A DNA stretch of 64,000 bases, from contig OX104134.1 of NCBI GenBank assembly GCA_944470555.2, positions 12,627,248 to 12,691,247 on the forward strand. Direction: 5' to 3'. Position 1 is the first letter of the stretch; the number at the start of each line of letters is the position of its first letter. This document shows positions 24,131 to 33,936 of this stretch, piece by piece. Below the pieces are notes generated by a model. The model was not told the origin of the DNA and did not search any database. It saw only the letters and a program-made list of their open reading frames with translations. The position numbers and the translations under genes were made by a program. Source of the DNA: Heterobilharzia americana (taxonomy: Eukaryota > Platyhelminthes > Trematoda > Strigeidida > Schistosomatidae).

Positions 24131-24499
24131 TCTTATGCCTACTGAAGTTCACAGTGTCAACAGCAGACAAGATCGACACGGTACATAAGTAAACGCTATA
24201 GATGATATAAAAATGACATTTGCAAAAGTGGATTCACACTTACTCCTCATCTACATTAATCAACGTCATAACCTGTTCTTGCTGATATTAGTACATCTAA
24301 GTAACTGTCAACAAGATATCAGCTGGTAAAACTATGAAAATTATAGAGAAATCAGCAAACTATTGGCATGCTGACATCACACCCAATCTACCAGTCAATG
24401 AAGAACCTACGAAACAACGGTAGCTTATTTGCTGCAGCCGGATACCCAATGTGAATACTTCTTATTGAAATGAGGTGCAAATTGGACATAAAATGGAAA
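24131..24499. other. Intervening sequence, no gene seen
   Basis: No feature is recognised between the RTE fragment and the tRNA-like repeat. Confidence 0.4.
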
Positions 24500-24571
24500 T
24501 GTCACTCACGACAGGATTTCAACTACCAGTCAGCACTATACTAGCTGAGCTACGAGACGCGGCTACTAACT
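24500..24571 (-). repeat. tRNA-like SINE head
   Basis: On the minus strand, CGTAGCTCAGCTAGTATAG resembles a tRNA box A (TRGCNNARYNGG), and ACTGGTAGTTGAAATCCTGT resembles box B (GGTTCGAATCC) at the right spacing. No clean acceptor stem or anticodon arm can be drawn, so this is a tRNA-derived repeat, not a functional tRNA gene. Confidence 0.4.
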
Positions 24572-24849
24572 AGGACTTAACTTCAGGTTAGTCAACGAAA
24601 GTGTTTACCGACTATCATTCAGTCACGTAATGCGCCACTATTTGTACACTAAAATCACACTAAAATTCATAGCCAGCACACCTCGTCCCATTCAAATTGA
24701 GCTGTACTAGAGAAGAGAAACGTTGTGCTAATTGTAACTGGGATTGTCTGAGATATCTGGCTTTGAATGGACAGATATCTGTTACAAGTTTACATGACAT
24801 CCGGAATAAGCTATCTGCAACTGACGTAAAGTTAAGAAATAGTCAACAG

Positions 24850-24990
24850 ATGGGTGTCATAGCTTAATTGGTAGATCACTAGGCTGATATCGAAAGGCTG
24901 GTGGTTGGGATCCTACCGTGACCCGGGTTTTCATCCCGCCTTCAAATTTTACGCCGTATTAGTCATACCGCTCTATCAAGCCTCAGCTCC
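24850..24990 (+). repeat. tRNA-derived SINE, family 3
   Basis: TCATAGCTTAATTGGTAGAT matches the box A consensus well, and GGTTGGGATCC at 24904-24914 is a mutated box B. The following CGGGTTTTCATCCCGCCTTC is shared with the copy at 46.0-46.1 kb (TGGTTTTCATTTCACCTTC), which defines a family. There is no hammerhead core. A functional tRNA is unlikely because the cloverleaf arms do not pair. Confidence 0.55.
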
Positions 24991-25394
24991 GTTGGATAAT
25001 CTGAACAAAATTGGATACGTCCTTTGTGAATAATAAGTAGTAATAACCTAGATTATATAAACCATTTTTCAACAATAATCACTTCATTCCAGAGAATATT
25101 TTGATACAGTTTGTAATTCTTAGCAAGTCAGGATACGAAATAATTTGTGCAGAAATTCTGACACCACTTCTGTTTGAAGTTTACCATGAAGAAATTAACC
25201 TCGCCTGGTTAACTAGTTCACTAGTTACTAGCCGGTCCTAAGCCCCGATAAACAGGGAAGGTTGGGCATAGGGCTAACAACCCTACCCCGTTAAACAAAT
25301 TTAACCGTTAAAGAAACTTCAAAGCACAAACGATATATAAAAAATAATAACAACATTATTCCTCATTGGAATCAGAGAGGTGAAATGACGCCAG

Positions 25395-26620
25395 TTGGTG
25401 AAAGCCTTCGGGAAGCCAATTGGCCGATGTGTCTTCTCTCCCTCGATGAAAGCGAAAGTAAGAGTGAGGACATGGAATGTCCGCACGATGTTTGAACCCA
25501 GCAAGGCAGCCATGATTGCAAACGAGATGAGGAGGTATGGTATTGAAGTGATGAGGAATTTGCGAAAGCGGGTGGAATGAAAGTAAACCCTCTAAACCGT
25601 CAACTGGAGAATCAATAATCTACTGCGATATTGTCACCCACACGACAACCACAAGAACACTGAGTTTTCGAGTGGCTATCATGATGTCCTCAAGAGCATC
25701 GAAGGCTCTCATACAATGGGAACCAACCTCCTCCAGGATCATGACAGCAAGGTTCAACTCAAAAGGAAGAAAGGAAAGTCACAATCGTACAATGCTATGC
25801 ACCTACAAATAATGCAGATGAAGAGAAGAAGAAAGAATTCTACAGACAACTGCAATCAACACTAGACAAGACCCCAATTGACGACATCAAAATTCTAATG
25901 GGTGACATGAATGCCAAAAAAAAAAAAAAAAACACAGGGAGAGAACTAACCATGGGTCGAGAAGCGCTCGCTGAGATGAACGAGAATGGAGAATTGTTTG
26001 CAGAATTCTGTGCATCCAACGATTTGGTGATTGGAGATAGTATGTTCAAGCACAAAGATATCCACAAAGTGACATGGATTTCACGAGAAAATGGACACAC
26101 TAAAAATCAAATCGACTTTATCTCAATCTCAAGAAAATGGAGACGCAGTCTACTTGACAGAAGGGCAAGAAGAGGAGCGGATGTAAGTTCACACCAATCA
26201 CTGTCTAGTGCAAGGAACCTTCAAAATCAAGTTAAGAGCCTTCAAGGAAGCTGGTGATAGACCTCAGTTCAAGTACAACACTCGGAAACTGAAGGATGAA
26301 ACTACCAAGGAGATCTTCACGTCAACCATCAAGACAAAATGGGAGACATCAAGGAACATCCCTGAAGAAACCTATGCGGATGAATACTGAAACTCTTTGA
26401 AAGAGATGTGGAAAGAAACCTGTACAGCCGTATTAGGAAGGAAGAAGAAAGAAGACAAGTAATGGATCTCGATGGATACCTGGAAGCTGATAGATGAGGG
26501 AGAGGAGGATGGTGAAGCAGAAGATAAACCAGTGCAAGGGTGCTCAACGACAAGAGGAACTGAGCACAATGTATAAAACACTGGACAAAGAAGTGAAGAA
26601 GAGTGCACGGAAAGACAAAA
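25395..26620 (+). pseudogene. RTE endonuclease region, tandem copy A
   Basis: The endonuclease start TWNVRTMFEPSKAAM is followed by ANEMRRYGIEV, VTIVQCYAPTNNADEE-like sequence in shifted frames and ILMGDMNAK (about 25889-25915), which holds the catalytic aspartate. At 25915-25931 a run of A replaces the AKLGGDN codons seen in copy B. NENGELFAEFCASNDLVIG and IHKVTWISRENGHTKNQIDF follow, then the linker. The duplication unit itself is 25514-26620. Frameshifts and stops prevent translation of a whole domain. Confidence 0.8.
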
Positions 26621-27728
26621 GATTGCAAACGAGATGAAGAGGTATCACATCGAAGTGCTTAGGAATTTGCAAAAGCAGACAGAATGGAAGTAGACTCTCC
26701 AAACTGTCAACTGGAGAATCAATAATCTACTCCGAAAAAGTCACCCAGAAGACAACCACGAGCACACTGAGAAAAGGAGTGGCTATCATGATGTCCCCAA
26801 GAGCATCGAAGGCTCTCATGTAGTAGGAACCAATCTCCTCCATGATCATGACAGCAAGGTTCAACTCAAAAAAAAGGAAGGAAGGTCACAATCATACAAT
26901 GCTACGCACCTACAAATAATACAGAGCAAGAGAAGAAGAAGAAATTCTACAGACAACTTCAATCAACACTGGACAAGACCCCAGTTGGCGACATCAAAAT
27001 TCTAATGGGCGACATGAATGCCAAACTGGGAGGGGACAATACAGGAAGAGAACTAACCATGGGTAGAGAAGCGCTCGCTGAGATGAACGAGAATGGAGAA
27101 TTGTTTGCAGAATTCTGTGCATTCAACGATTTGGTGATTGGAGGCAGTGTGTTCAAGCACAAGGATATCCACAAAGCGACATGGATTTCACCAGACACAA
27201 AGACACACTAAAAATCATATCGACTTTACCTCAATATGAAGAAAGTGGAGAAGCAGCCTACTTGACAGAAGGGCAAGAAGGGGAGCAGATGTAGGCTCAG
27301 ACAAAACACTATCTAGTGCAAAGAACCTTCCAAGTCAAGTTGAAAGCCTTCAGGTAAGCTGGTGATAGACCTCAGTTCAAGTACAACACTCGGAAACTGA
27401 AGGATGAAACTACAAAGGAGATCTTCATGTCAACCATCAAGACAAAATGGGAGACATCAAGGAACATCCCTGAAGAAACCTATGCGGATGAATACTGAAA
27501 CTCTTTGAAAGAGATGTGGAAAGAAACCTGTACAGCCGTATTAGGAAGGAAGAAGAAAGAAGACAAGTAATGGATCTCGATGGATACCTGGAAGCTGATA
27601 GATGAGGGAGAGGAGGATGGTGAAGCAGAAGATAAACCAGTGCAAGGGTGCTCAACGACAAGAGGAACTGAGCACAATGTATAAAACACTGGACAAAGAA
27701 GTGAAGAAGAGTGCACGGAAAGACAAAA
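26621..27728 (+). pseudogene. RTE endonuclease region, tandem copy B
   Basis: This repeats 25514-26620 with an offset of 1107-1108 bp. Copy B retains GDMNAKLGGDNTGRE (about 27008-27050) and IHKATWISPD, so its central part is better preserved than copy A, but it lacks the TWNVRTM start because the unit begins downstream of it. The left two-thirds differ from copy A at many positions, while 27355-27728 matches 26250-26620 almost perfectly. Confidence 0.85.
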
Positions 27729-28927
27729 GACACTTCTGCGAAACACTGGCAAGTGAAGCAGAACAGGCTGAAGGCAAGAGAGACCTGACGACATTATATC
27801 AAATAACCAGGTTGCTATCTGGGAGGAGATCAATGCAGACGAAGCCAATAAAAGATGATGACGGAAATTTAGTTATGAAAGAAGAGAAACAAAGAAAACG
27901 ACGGGCCGACCACTTCAAGAAGCTCTTGAATCGACCAAAACCACCACCACCTGCACTTCGTCCACAAATACCACCTGCAGCCGCTGAACTACAAGTGAAC
28001 ATAAATCCTCCAACAAAAATGGAAGTCCTGAACGCCATAAACCTACTGAAATGTGGGAAAGCAGCAGGACCAGATGGAATCCCACCAGAAGCACTGAGAA
28101 CAGATGCGGAGACAACAGCGGACATGCTAAAAACACACCACTATTGCAGAAGGTGTGGAAGGAAGGGAAGGTACCTGGCTATTGGAAGAAGGGTTACCTT
28201 GTCAAACTGCCGAAGAAGGGAGACCTCAGTGTTTGCAAGAACTGGAGCGTAATCATGCTCCTGTCCACCCGAAGCAAAATATTAAGCCGCATCATCCTGT
28301 AGAGGCTTAAGGATGCACTGGATTCAAAACTACTACCGGAACAGGCTGGCTGGATTCAGGAAGTACAAATCATGTGCTCAACAAATTGAAACGCTACACA
28401 TCATCATAGAACAGAGCATAGAATGGCAATCAGCTCTCTACCTCAACTTTATCGACTTTGAGAAGGCCTTTGACAGCGTCGACCGAGAGGTAATTTGGAA
28501 ACTGCTTCATTACACTAACTTCAGTCAAGTCAGTGCTTCTATATGGTTGGAAGACTTGGTGCGTTACGAAAGGGATTTCCAATAAACTAGAGATATTCAT
28601 CAACAACTGCCTACACTCGTTACTGAAGTTCAGATGGCCAGAAAGAATAAGCAACAGGGAACTCTGGTTAGCTGGCTGGCAACGAACCAACCAAGAAGCT
28701 ATCACTCAACAAATATGGAGAAGGAAGTGGAGATGGATTGGGCATTCACTGAGAAGGCCGGCTGGGGACATCACGCGCCAGGCCAAGCCGTCGAGTGGAA
28801 CCCCTATGGGAAGCGACGAGTTGGACGTCCGAGGGTGATATGGAGGAGATCGTGCAAGGAGGAAATGAGAGCTTGTGGGCTGTCGTGGAGCCAGGTTGAA
28901 AAGACTGCAGATAAGAGAGTGGAGTGA
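27602..28927 (+). pseudogene. RTE linker, truncated reverse transcriptase and C-terminal block
   Basis: The frame 27602-28252 carries the basic linker and KCGKAAGPDGIPPEAL (about 28051), the first RT motif. After a shift come GKVPGYWKKGYLVKLPKKGD and NWSVIMLLSTRSKILSRI (28140-28300), then in another frame FIDFEKAFDSVDREVIWKLL (about 28447), motif A. Near 28515 the sequence jumps to SVLLYGWKTWCVTK-like thumb sequence, skipping motif B and the FADD motif. The C-terminal block includes LAGWQRTNQEAI, RRKWRWIGHSLRRPAG and the WRRSCKEEM motif (28667-28875). The missing palm makes it catalytically dead. Confidence 0.83.
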
Positions 28928-29239
28928 AGTGGAGACGTACTACTGAAGCCCTATGTTCCATTAGGAACCCAAGGGACTTATGATAATAATAATGAAGAAA
29001 CTGTCTATATGAACAATTGTGACAACATGTTCAAGCGATGTAACTCTGAGAATGCAACACCATGCAAATCATCCTACGGACTAAGAAATATTCATTCTCG
29101 CAGCCTCAACAATAGTTATGTGTTGATCCCCCAAATACAACAGACCCATGATTTTTAATATTATTATTAAGTTGTACTTTTATCAATGACTGAACATCAA
29201 ATACGTCAACATACTGAACTTTGTAGTAAAAATAAACAA

Positions 29240-30120
29240 CGCTGCATCAAGATTGCGATGTTAGGTGTATATTCTCACTTGATAATGGAGATATTTGTAG
29301 TTAGTACTTTTCAAGTTCAGTTTTCTACCAGCAGTGAAACTCAAAGTCTCAGTGGATCAATGATAACAAAATATAGGTTCAGTTTGAGAGTTTATGAGAA
29401 ACTGTTGATTTTAAGTTGTTATTCATCATGGACTGACATCAATTGGAGGATCATTGAAGACAGAAACTTGCCTAATTTATGGCGTCGACTGTCAAGATAT
29501 CCGGCCACCTATCAAAGAACAAGTATACTTCGCTGCATTCCATTTTGTCATGTTATACGGCTGTGAGATATGGCCGTTAAAGCAGAAGACAGGAAGTGAT
29601 TATAGGGTTTTGATCACAGATGTCTGCATTTGGTGGAATCATCGAACTAGCAGTGTTAGAGTCAATCAAAGGATATTACACAAGAAAGGCAAGTCGATTG
29701 ACGAAGTTGTGAAACTTGGATATGTACTGCGCATCTCGAGCCCAGCCGCCGCCTACGTCGACTCGCCATACTAAGGGGAAGCTAGATTAGGTTGGAAGTG
29801 TGTTCATGATGGTCAGACTAAAACTTGGTACCTGTCAGTGAAACCCCTGAAGTATGTGGGGAGATGTAGACTACCTGATTGCGGTCCACAAGACGACATA
29901 GCTGAAAATCGGTAATAGTGGTGCAGATATACTCACTCCTTGACGTCCTCTAAAGCCTAAAATATCTGCCATGAGCGTTATCTTTAGATATTTTATTCTC
30001 TCACAATACTTTACATGATGTGATATCAATCTTTTCCTGTACACCTGTTCTTTGTTCACCACTGTGAAGTGTGGCAACTTGAATAGGTATCCCTGTGTGT
30101 GAGGCTCTACAATGATTTTA
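29240..30120 (+). mobile_element. SR3/Perere-3-like RTE retrotransposon 3' remnant
   Basis: The plus strand encodes, in shifting frames, DINWRI and LWRR (about 29433-29490), IKEQVYFAAF, MLYGCEIWPLK (about 29547-29582), NHRTSSVRVNQRIL, GKSIDEVVKLGYVLRIS (29690-29740), then GQTKTW and VGRCRLPDCGPQDD (29808-29895). This is the order of the schistosome SR3/Perere-3 C-terminus (LYGCETWPLK, GKSVDEVVNLHRLRWLGHVLRM, GQTKTWHQ, VGRCRLPGWGP). About 230 bp of 3' UTR-like sequence follows. No catalytic RT motif remains. It lies only 250 bp after the end of the SR2-like element. Confidence 0.78.
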
Positions 30121-30137
30121 TCAGTCAGTCAGCTCAT

Positions 30138-30180
30138 CGAAAACGTCATCCCAGTGTGGAATTCCTCATCAAAGCGCGCC
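30138..30180 (-). ncRNA. Hammerhead-like remnant, uncertain
   Basis: The minus strand reads TTGATGAGGAATTCC, ACACT, GGGATGACG. This aligns with the family 2 core CTGAGGA-GTCCC-GCACT-GGGAC-GAA seen at 47.06 kb as ATGAGGA-ATTCC-ACACT-GGGAT-GAC. Stem II stays pairable through compensating changes, but C3 and the last A of GAA are lost, so it should be inactive. It could be chance similarity. Confidence 0.3.
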
Positions 30181-30190
30181 TATGAGCCTA

Positions 30191-33088
30191 CTAGGGGTCG
30201 AACCGATGACATTCAAGTTTGGCGGTCAGCACGTTGTCACTGAGTTGATATCTAATGGTCCACATTTCCTACTTCTATCAGTTTACGATATAGCACGACC
30301 TCCAGCCAATAAGATTTCCGAAGTTCTAATTAAGGTGGTGATGAATATAAACTTCAAAATGTAGATTTACTGCCTTTTACTATGCATTGCATTTATTTTG
30401 CAGTAGATTTTATTTTTAATTCTGCAATAATTTATAATCAACAAATTACGACACTGAACCTCTCAAAACATTCAGTGCATTAGCAGCTAGTTCTTTTAAT
30501 ATGTGTTTTACTTCACAGTTAAAAATACATGAAAGACAATTCAAGCAGTAGAAAATTTATTCAGAAATAAATTGGGTGATACTATAATGATTTATGAGTT
30601 TTAATTTTCTGTAAGCGATTCCCAGTCAGTCTTACTGTGTGAGTTAGCTAGTAGCGTACATATAAATAGGCTAGAAAACATTGTTTGCAGTACTGAAAGT
30701 ACTGTGAGTTGGGTAAAAACCTTAGATCTTAAGATAAACCAGTGTGCTGTTAAAGCTTTCCAAGAAGTAAAAGGGTGAATATGTTTATTTTTTCTGAAAT
30801 GCTTACAACTGAGGCATGCCAAACCAGTTATATATTCATGTTCTACGCGCTTAATGACATAATGCAAAACCGGATAACGTTATTGTGATTTTTCAGTAAT
30901 GCTGCTTTGAAGTGACTTGAAATATAAATCTTGCCATTAAAATTTCAAACTATTTTGAGTATATTCTACTTGAGGCTGCCATTAACCACCCAATATCGTT
31001 GACAATTTGTAGGTATGCTGGAGAACTTATCACTTATGCCGTTGGTTGAGTTACTTGCCAGTCCCCTTCATTAGATGAGGCATCACTATTTGAAGGCGCT
31101 CATTCATATGATTAAAAGTAGTGCAGATGCATTCGCTGACTATTACCTACTGAATTCTGAACATCTTTTTACATTTTTTCGTTTGCCTTTTGGTTACTGA
31201 TATGCCAATCATAACTACATCTTTTTATCTTGCCTGATTGTGTCTGTATATTATCAGGTGTGCCGATCTGAAGTAATGACTTTTTGACGTAATAAGTCAC
31301 AGATAAATATCTTCACTATCACTGTTATAGGCGTTTCTAAGTTTACCTTGGACAAAATGCCTGTTGTATGTAATTCTACCAGTAACCCTGGTAAGTTCAC
31401 TGATGATTGCGTTGTTGGGTTAAATTCTAATCACTGGCTTTATAATGTCCTTTGAGACTTTTAGGAATTGAAGTGCCTAATGTAGTGTCTCTAGCTGTTA
31501 TAAGTAGTAAGATTTTCTAAGGGTCAATAAGTAACAAATTTCAGAATGAAAGTGAGTGTCACTAACTTGTAAAATATGAGACTCATGAAAACTGCTGGTC
31601 ATCACCAGTTAAAGTAGCATATTATTTTATAAAATAATTCTTGAAATAGGTAGACTGCTGACCCGATCCAAGCGTAAGTCAGTTGAACATTGGTTGTAAA
31701 CTTTGAAGAGCATTCAGAAAGTCACCAGTAATTCTATGTTTATACAATAATCAGTAAAATAAAGAAAGTCAAGGGATTTTGAAATGACGTGGAAACTTTT
31801 CTGTTTGGTTGAATTTTGATTGATAAATAAGTTTCCACTAATTGACGCAAGTCTATTTATTCCACGGGACATCGTGAGTTTCTTAGTCGCATCAGTTCTG
31901 GTGAAGTAATCAATGTTTGCTAATAAACCTCACTCATTAGTTAGTTCCATAATTAACAAAGTGAATAAAGTTATTCTCTGAAAGCTTGTCTCCGAAATCT
32001 TTTCTTTCAAACTAATGTCTGTTTATTCTTCCCCTTTCCACAACCCCTTCTTTTACACACCTGCCTGTTTGTTTCCCCCCCCCCCTCCCTCTTTTCACAA
32101 CTTCAGAATTTTCTATCACGATAAATATAAGTTGCCGCCAATTCCGACCAAGAATTCTGACTATTAATTCTGTACTTCCTGGACTCACGACCTTATTGTT
32201 AATCCTGAATGTAGTATCTTCATTTATTTCCATAAATTTAAATCACATTGTCATCATTAATACTACGAATATTTCTTTTCAGCTGCAGACTGTTTACAGC
32301 CGAAGTAAAATTCCGCAAATATCTTTCCTCTTGCTTTACTCAAACTCATAATTTTTATCAAAACAACTTGAATAAGATTTTTAGAAAAAAATTAGTCGCA
32401 TACTTGGTTGGTGCCTACTTCGCACTTACAAACAGTCTAACATAGATACAGATTCACTATAGAATGAAACTAGAAATACTTTTGTACTCGGAATAAGTAA
32501 CCATGTAAACTGTTACATTAGACACAACAGGTGAAATCGACTAAAATAATACGGACGATAATGATAATGCTTGCTAAAAACAATTAGTCCCCTGAGTAAA
32601 ATCGATTGGAAAAAATCAAAAGACGTAGTTTATCTGAAATGTGTGATGCATTGGCGTAAAACATTTCAGTCAGTATAATCACACATTTACTTGTTATACA
32701 TATCTATATGGAATATTACGAAGAATAAATGGGTTTAAAGAATAACATATTATACAGGGTAAAATTGTTAGTTTAGAGGTCAAATCAAAGATGGGAAAAC
32801 AGAGATAATTCATTATGTCAATCACCCTTGAGATTAAAGCTGAGTAACCAAGGGAGATTTAATTTAATAATAAACATTTTTTCCAGTTCTTAAACGAGGT
32901 CTAAGCTTGCCTACAGATCGAGCTTCGAGAAATCTAAGTATATCCACCCAATCGATTTCGTGAAATAGCTGTAAAAGCTAATCAAGTTGGATCCCATTGA
33001 CTCTGGCAGTAATTTTCCAACTTCGTCTATACCTGAACAATAACATTCGTATGGGTTTGATTTGCTTTGAACTTTCGAAATTGTAAAC
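30191..33088. other. AT-rich sequence, no confident gene
   Basis: No retroelement motif was found. There is a C homopolymer near 32075-32085. The minus-strand open frame ending at 32911 is discussed with the PLE insertion; I cannot assign it. Confidence 0.4.
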
Positions 33089-33100
33089 AAACCTATTATT

Positions 33101-33540
33101 AAGAACAAGATATTCAGCGAAGAGACTCTTTTCAACGAATTTATTTTCAAGCTGTACAATCGTATATATATGGTATTTGGAAAAAATTATATCCTGTGAG
33201 GAAAACTAAACACTATATGGTGATGACAATAATAATAGAGCGGGTGATGACACAGGCATTTATGATTATAATAACAATTGAAGTGCGAATGATAACAAAT
33301 AGATTATGTAATATATGGAATGGTACATAGAGAGTATATAACTCAGAAGGGGGTGAAAAAATTGTTGAAAATGGTAAATCAATTAAGTATTATGTAATGG
33401 CATTAGACAAATTGGACAAGATGAAGTCAATGTTTTCTAAAAGGATTAAGACAATTAAGTGAAATAACACCGGAAACTAGTTGAAGTGAAGGCGATTATA
33501 ATAACAATAATAGTGATAAAGGAAGGATACAAAGGTTAAA
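33101..33540 (+). repeat. PLE 5' distal pseudo-LTR
   Basis: This begins AAGAACAAGATATTCAGCG, includes TTTATTTTCAAGCTGTACAA at 33140, and ends GGATACAAAGGTTAAA. It is repeated in tandem by the next unit with an offset of 401 bp, and its first 40 bp are found only here and at the outer end of the inverted 3' copy. It differs from the proximal copy at three visible positions: CAATAATAATAG, ACACAGG, and ATTGTTGAAAA. Confidence 0.92.
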
Positions 33541-33936
33541 TTTATTTTCAAGCTGTACAATCGTATATATATGGTATTTGGAAAAAATTATATCCTGTGA
33601 GGAAAACTAAACACTATATGGTGATGACAGTAATAATAGAGCGGGTGATGACATAGGCATTTATGATTATAATAACAATTGAAGTGCGAATGATAACAAA
33701 TAGATTATGTAATATATGGAATGGTACATAGAGAGTATATAACTCAGAAGGGGGTGAAAAAATTATTGAAAATGGTAAATCAATTAAGTATTATGTAATG
33801 GCATTAGACAAATTGGACAAGATGAAGTCAATGTTTTCTAAAAGGATTAAGACAATTAAGTGAAATAACACCGGAAACTAGTTGAAGTGAAGGCGATTAT
33901 AATAACAATAATAGTGATAAAGGAAGGATACAAAGG
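33541..33936 (+). repeat. PLE 5' proximal pseudo-LTR
   Basis: This second tandem unit runs from TTTATTTTCAAGC to GGATACAAAGGT and reads directly into the ORF. It has CAGTAATAATAG, ACATAGG and ATTATTGAAAA at the three diagnostic sites, exactly as in the inverted 3' copy. It contains an out-of-frame 21-codon ATG ORF at 33798-33863. I found no CTGATGA-type hammerhead core on either strand. Confidence 0.92.

Larger units (their letters stand above)
25190..28990 (+). mobile_element. RTE-clade (SR2-like) retrotransposon, near full length but rearranged
   Basis: The 5' UTR-like segment (25200-25330) contains CCGGTCCTAAGCCCCGATAA and GGGAAGGTTGGGCATAGGG, a pattern I associate with trematode RTE 5' ends. 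Then come an AP-type endonuclease starting RVRTWNVRTMFEPSKAA (about 25459), a linker, RT motifs and the RTE C-terminal block, ending with AGGAACCCAAGGGACTTATG and TAA/TGA-like triplets at 28966-28990. Two rearrangements make it defective: a tandem duplication of 1.1 kb covering the endonuclease, and loss of the RT palm between motif A and the thumb. Numerous frameshifts add to this. It lacks the (CTAC)n tract because the relevant region is deleted. Confidence 0.85.

Noticed and set aside
24850..24925. Functional tRNA gene
   Set aside because: Box A-like sequence is good, but box B is mutated, the cloverleaf arms do not pair, and a second decayed copy indicates a SINE.
27437..28136. Several minus-strand ORFs of 70-120 codons across the RTE element
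   Set aside because: All are antisense to endonuclease, linker and RT sequence and have no motifs of their own.
33139..33936. Hammerhead ribozyme in the PLE pseudo-LTRs, known from other PLEs
   Set aside because: GTGATGA occurs twice per unit but no CTGANGA core with a matching GAAA and NUH site was found on either strand.
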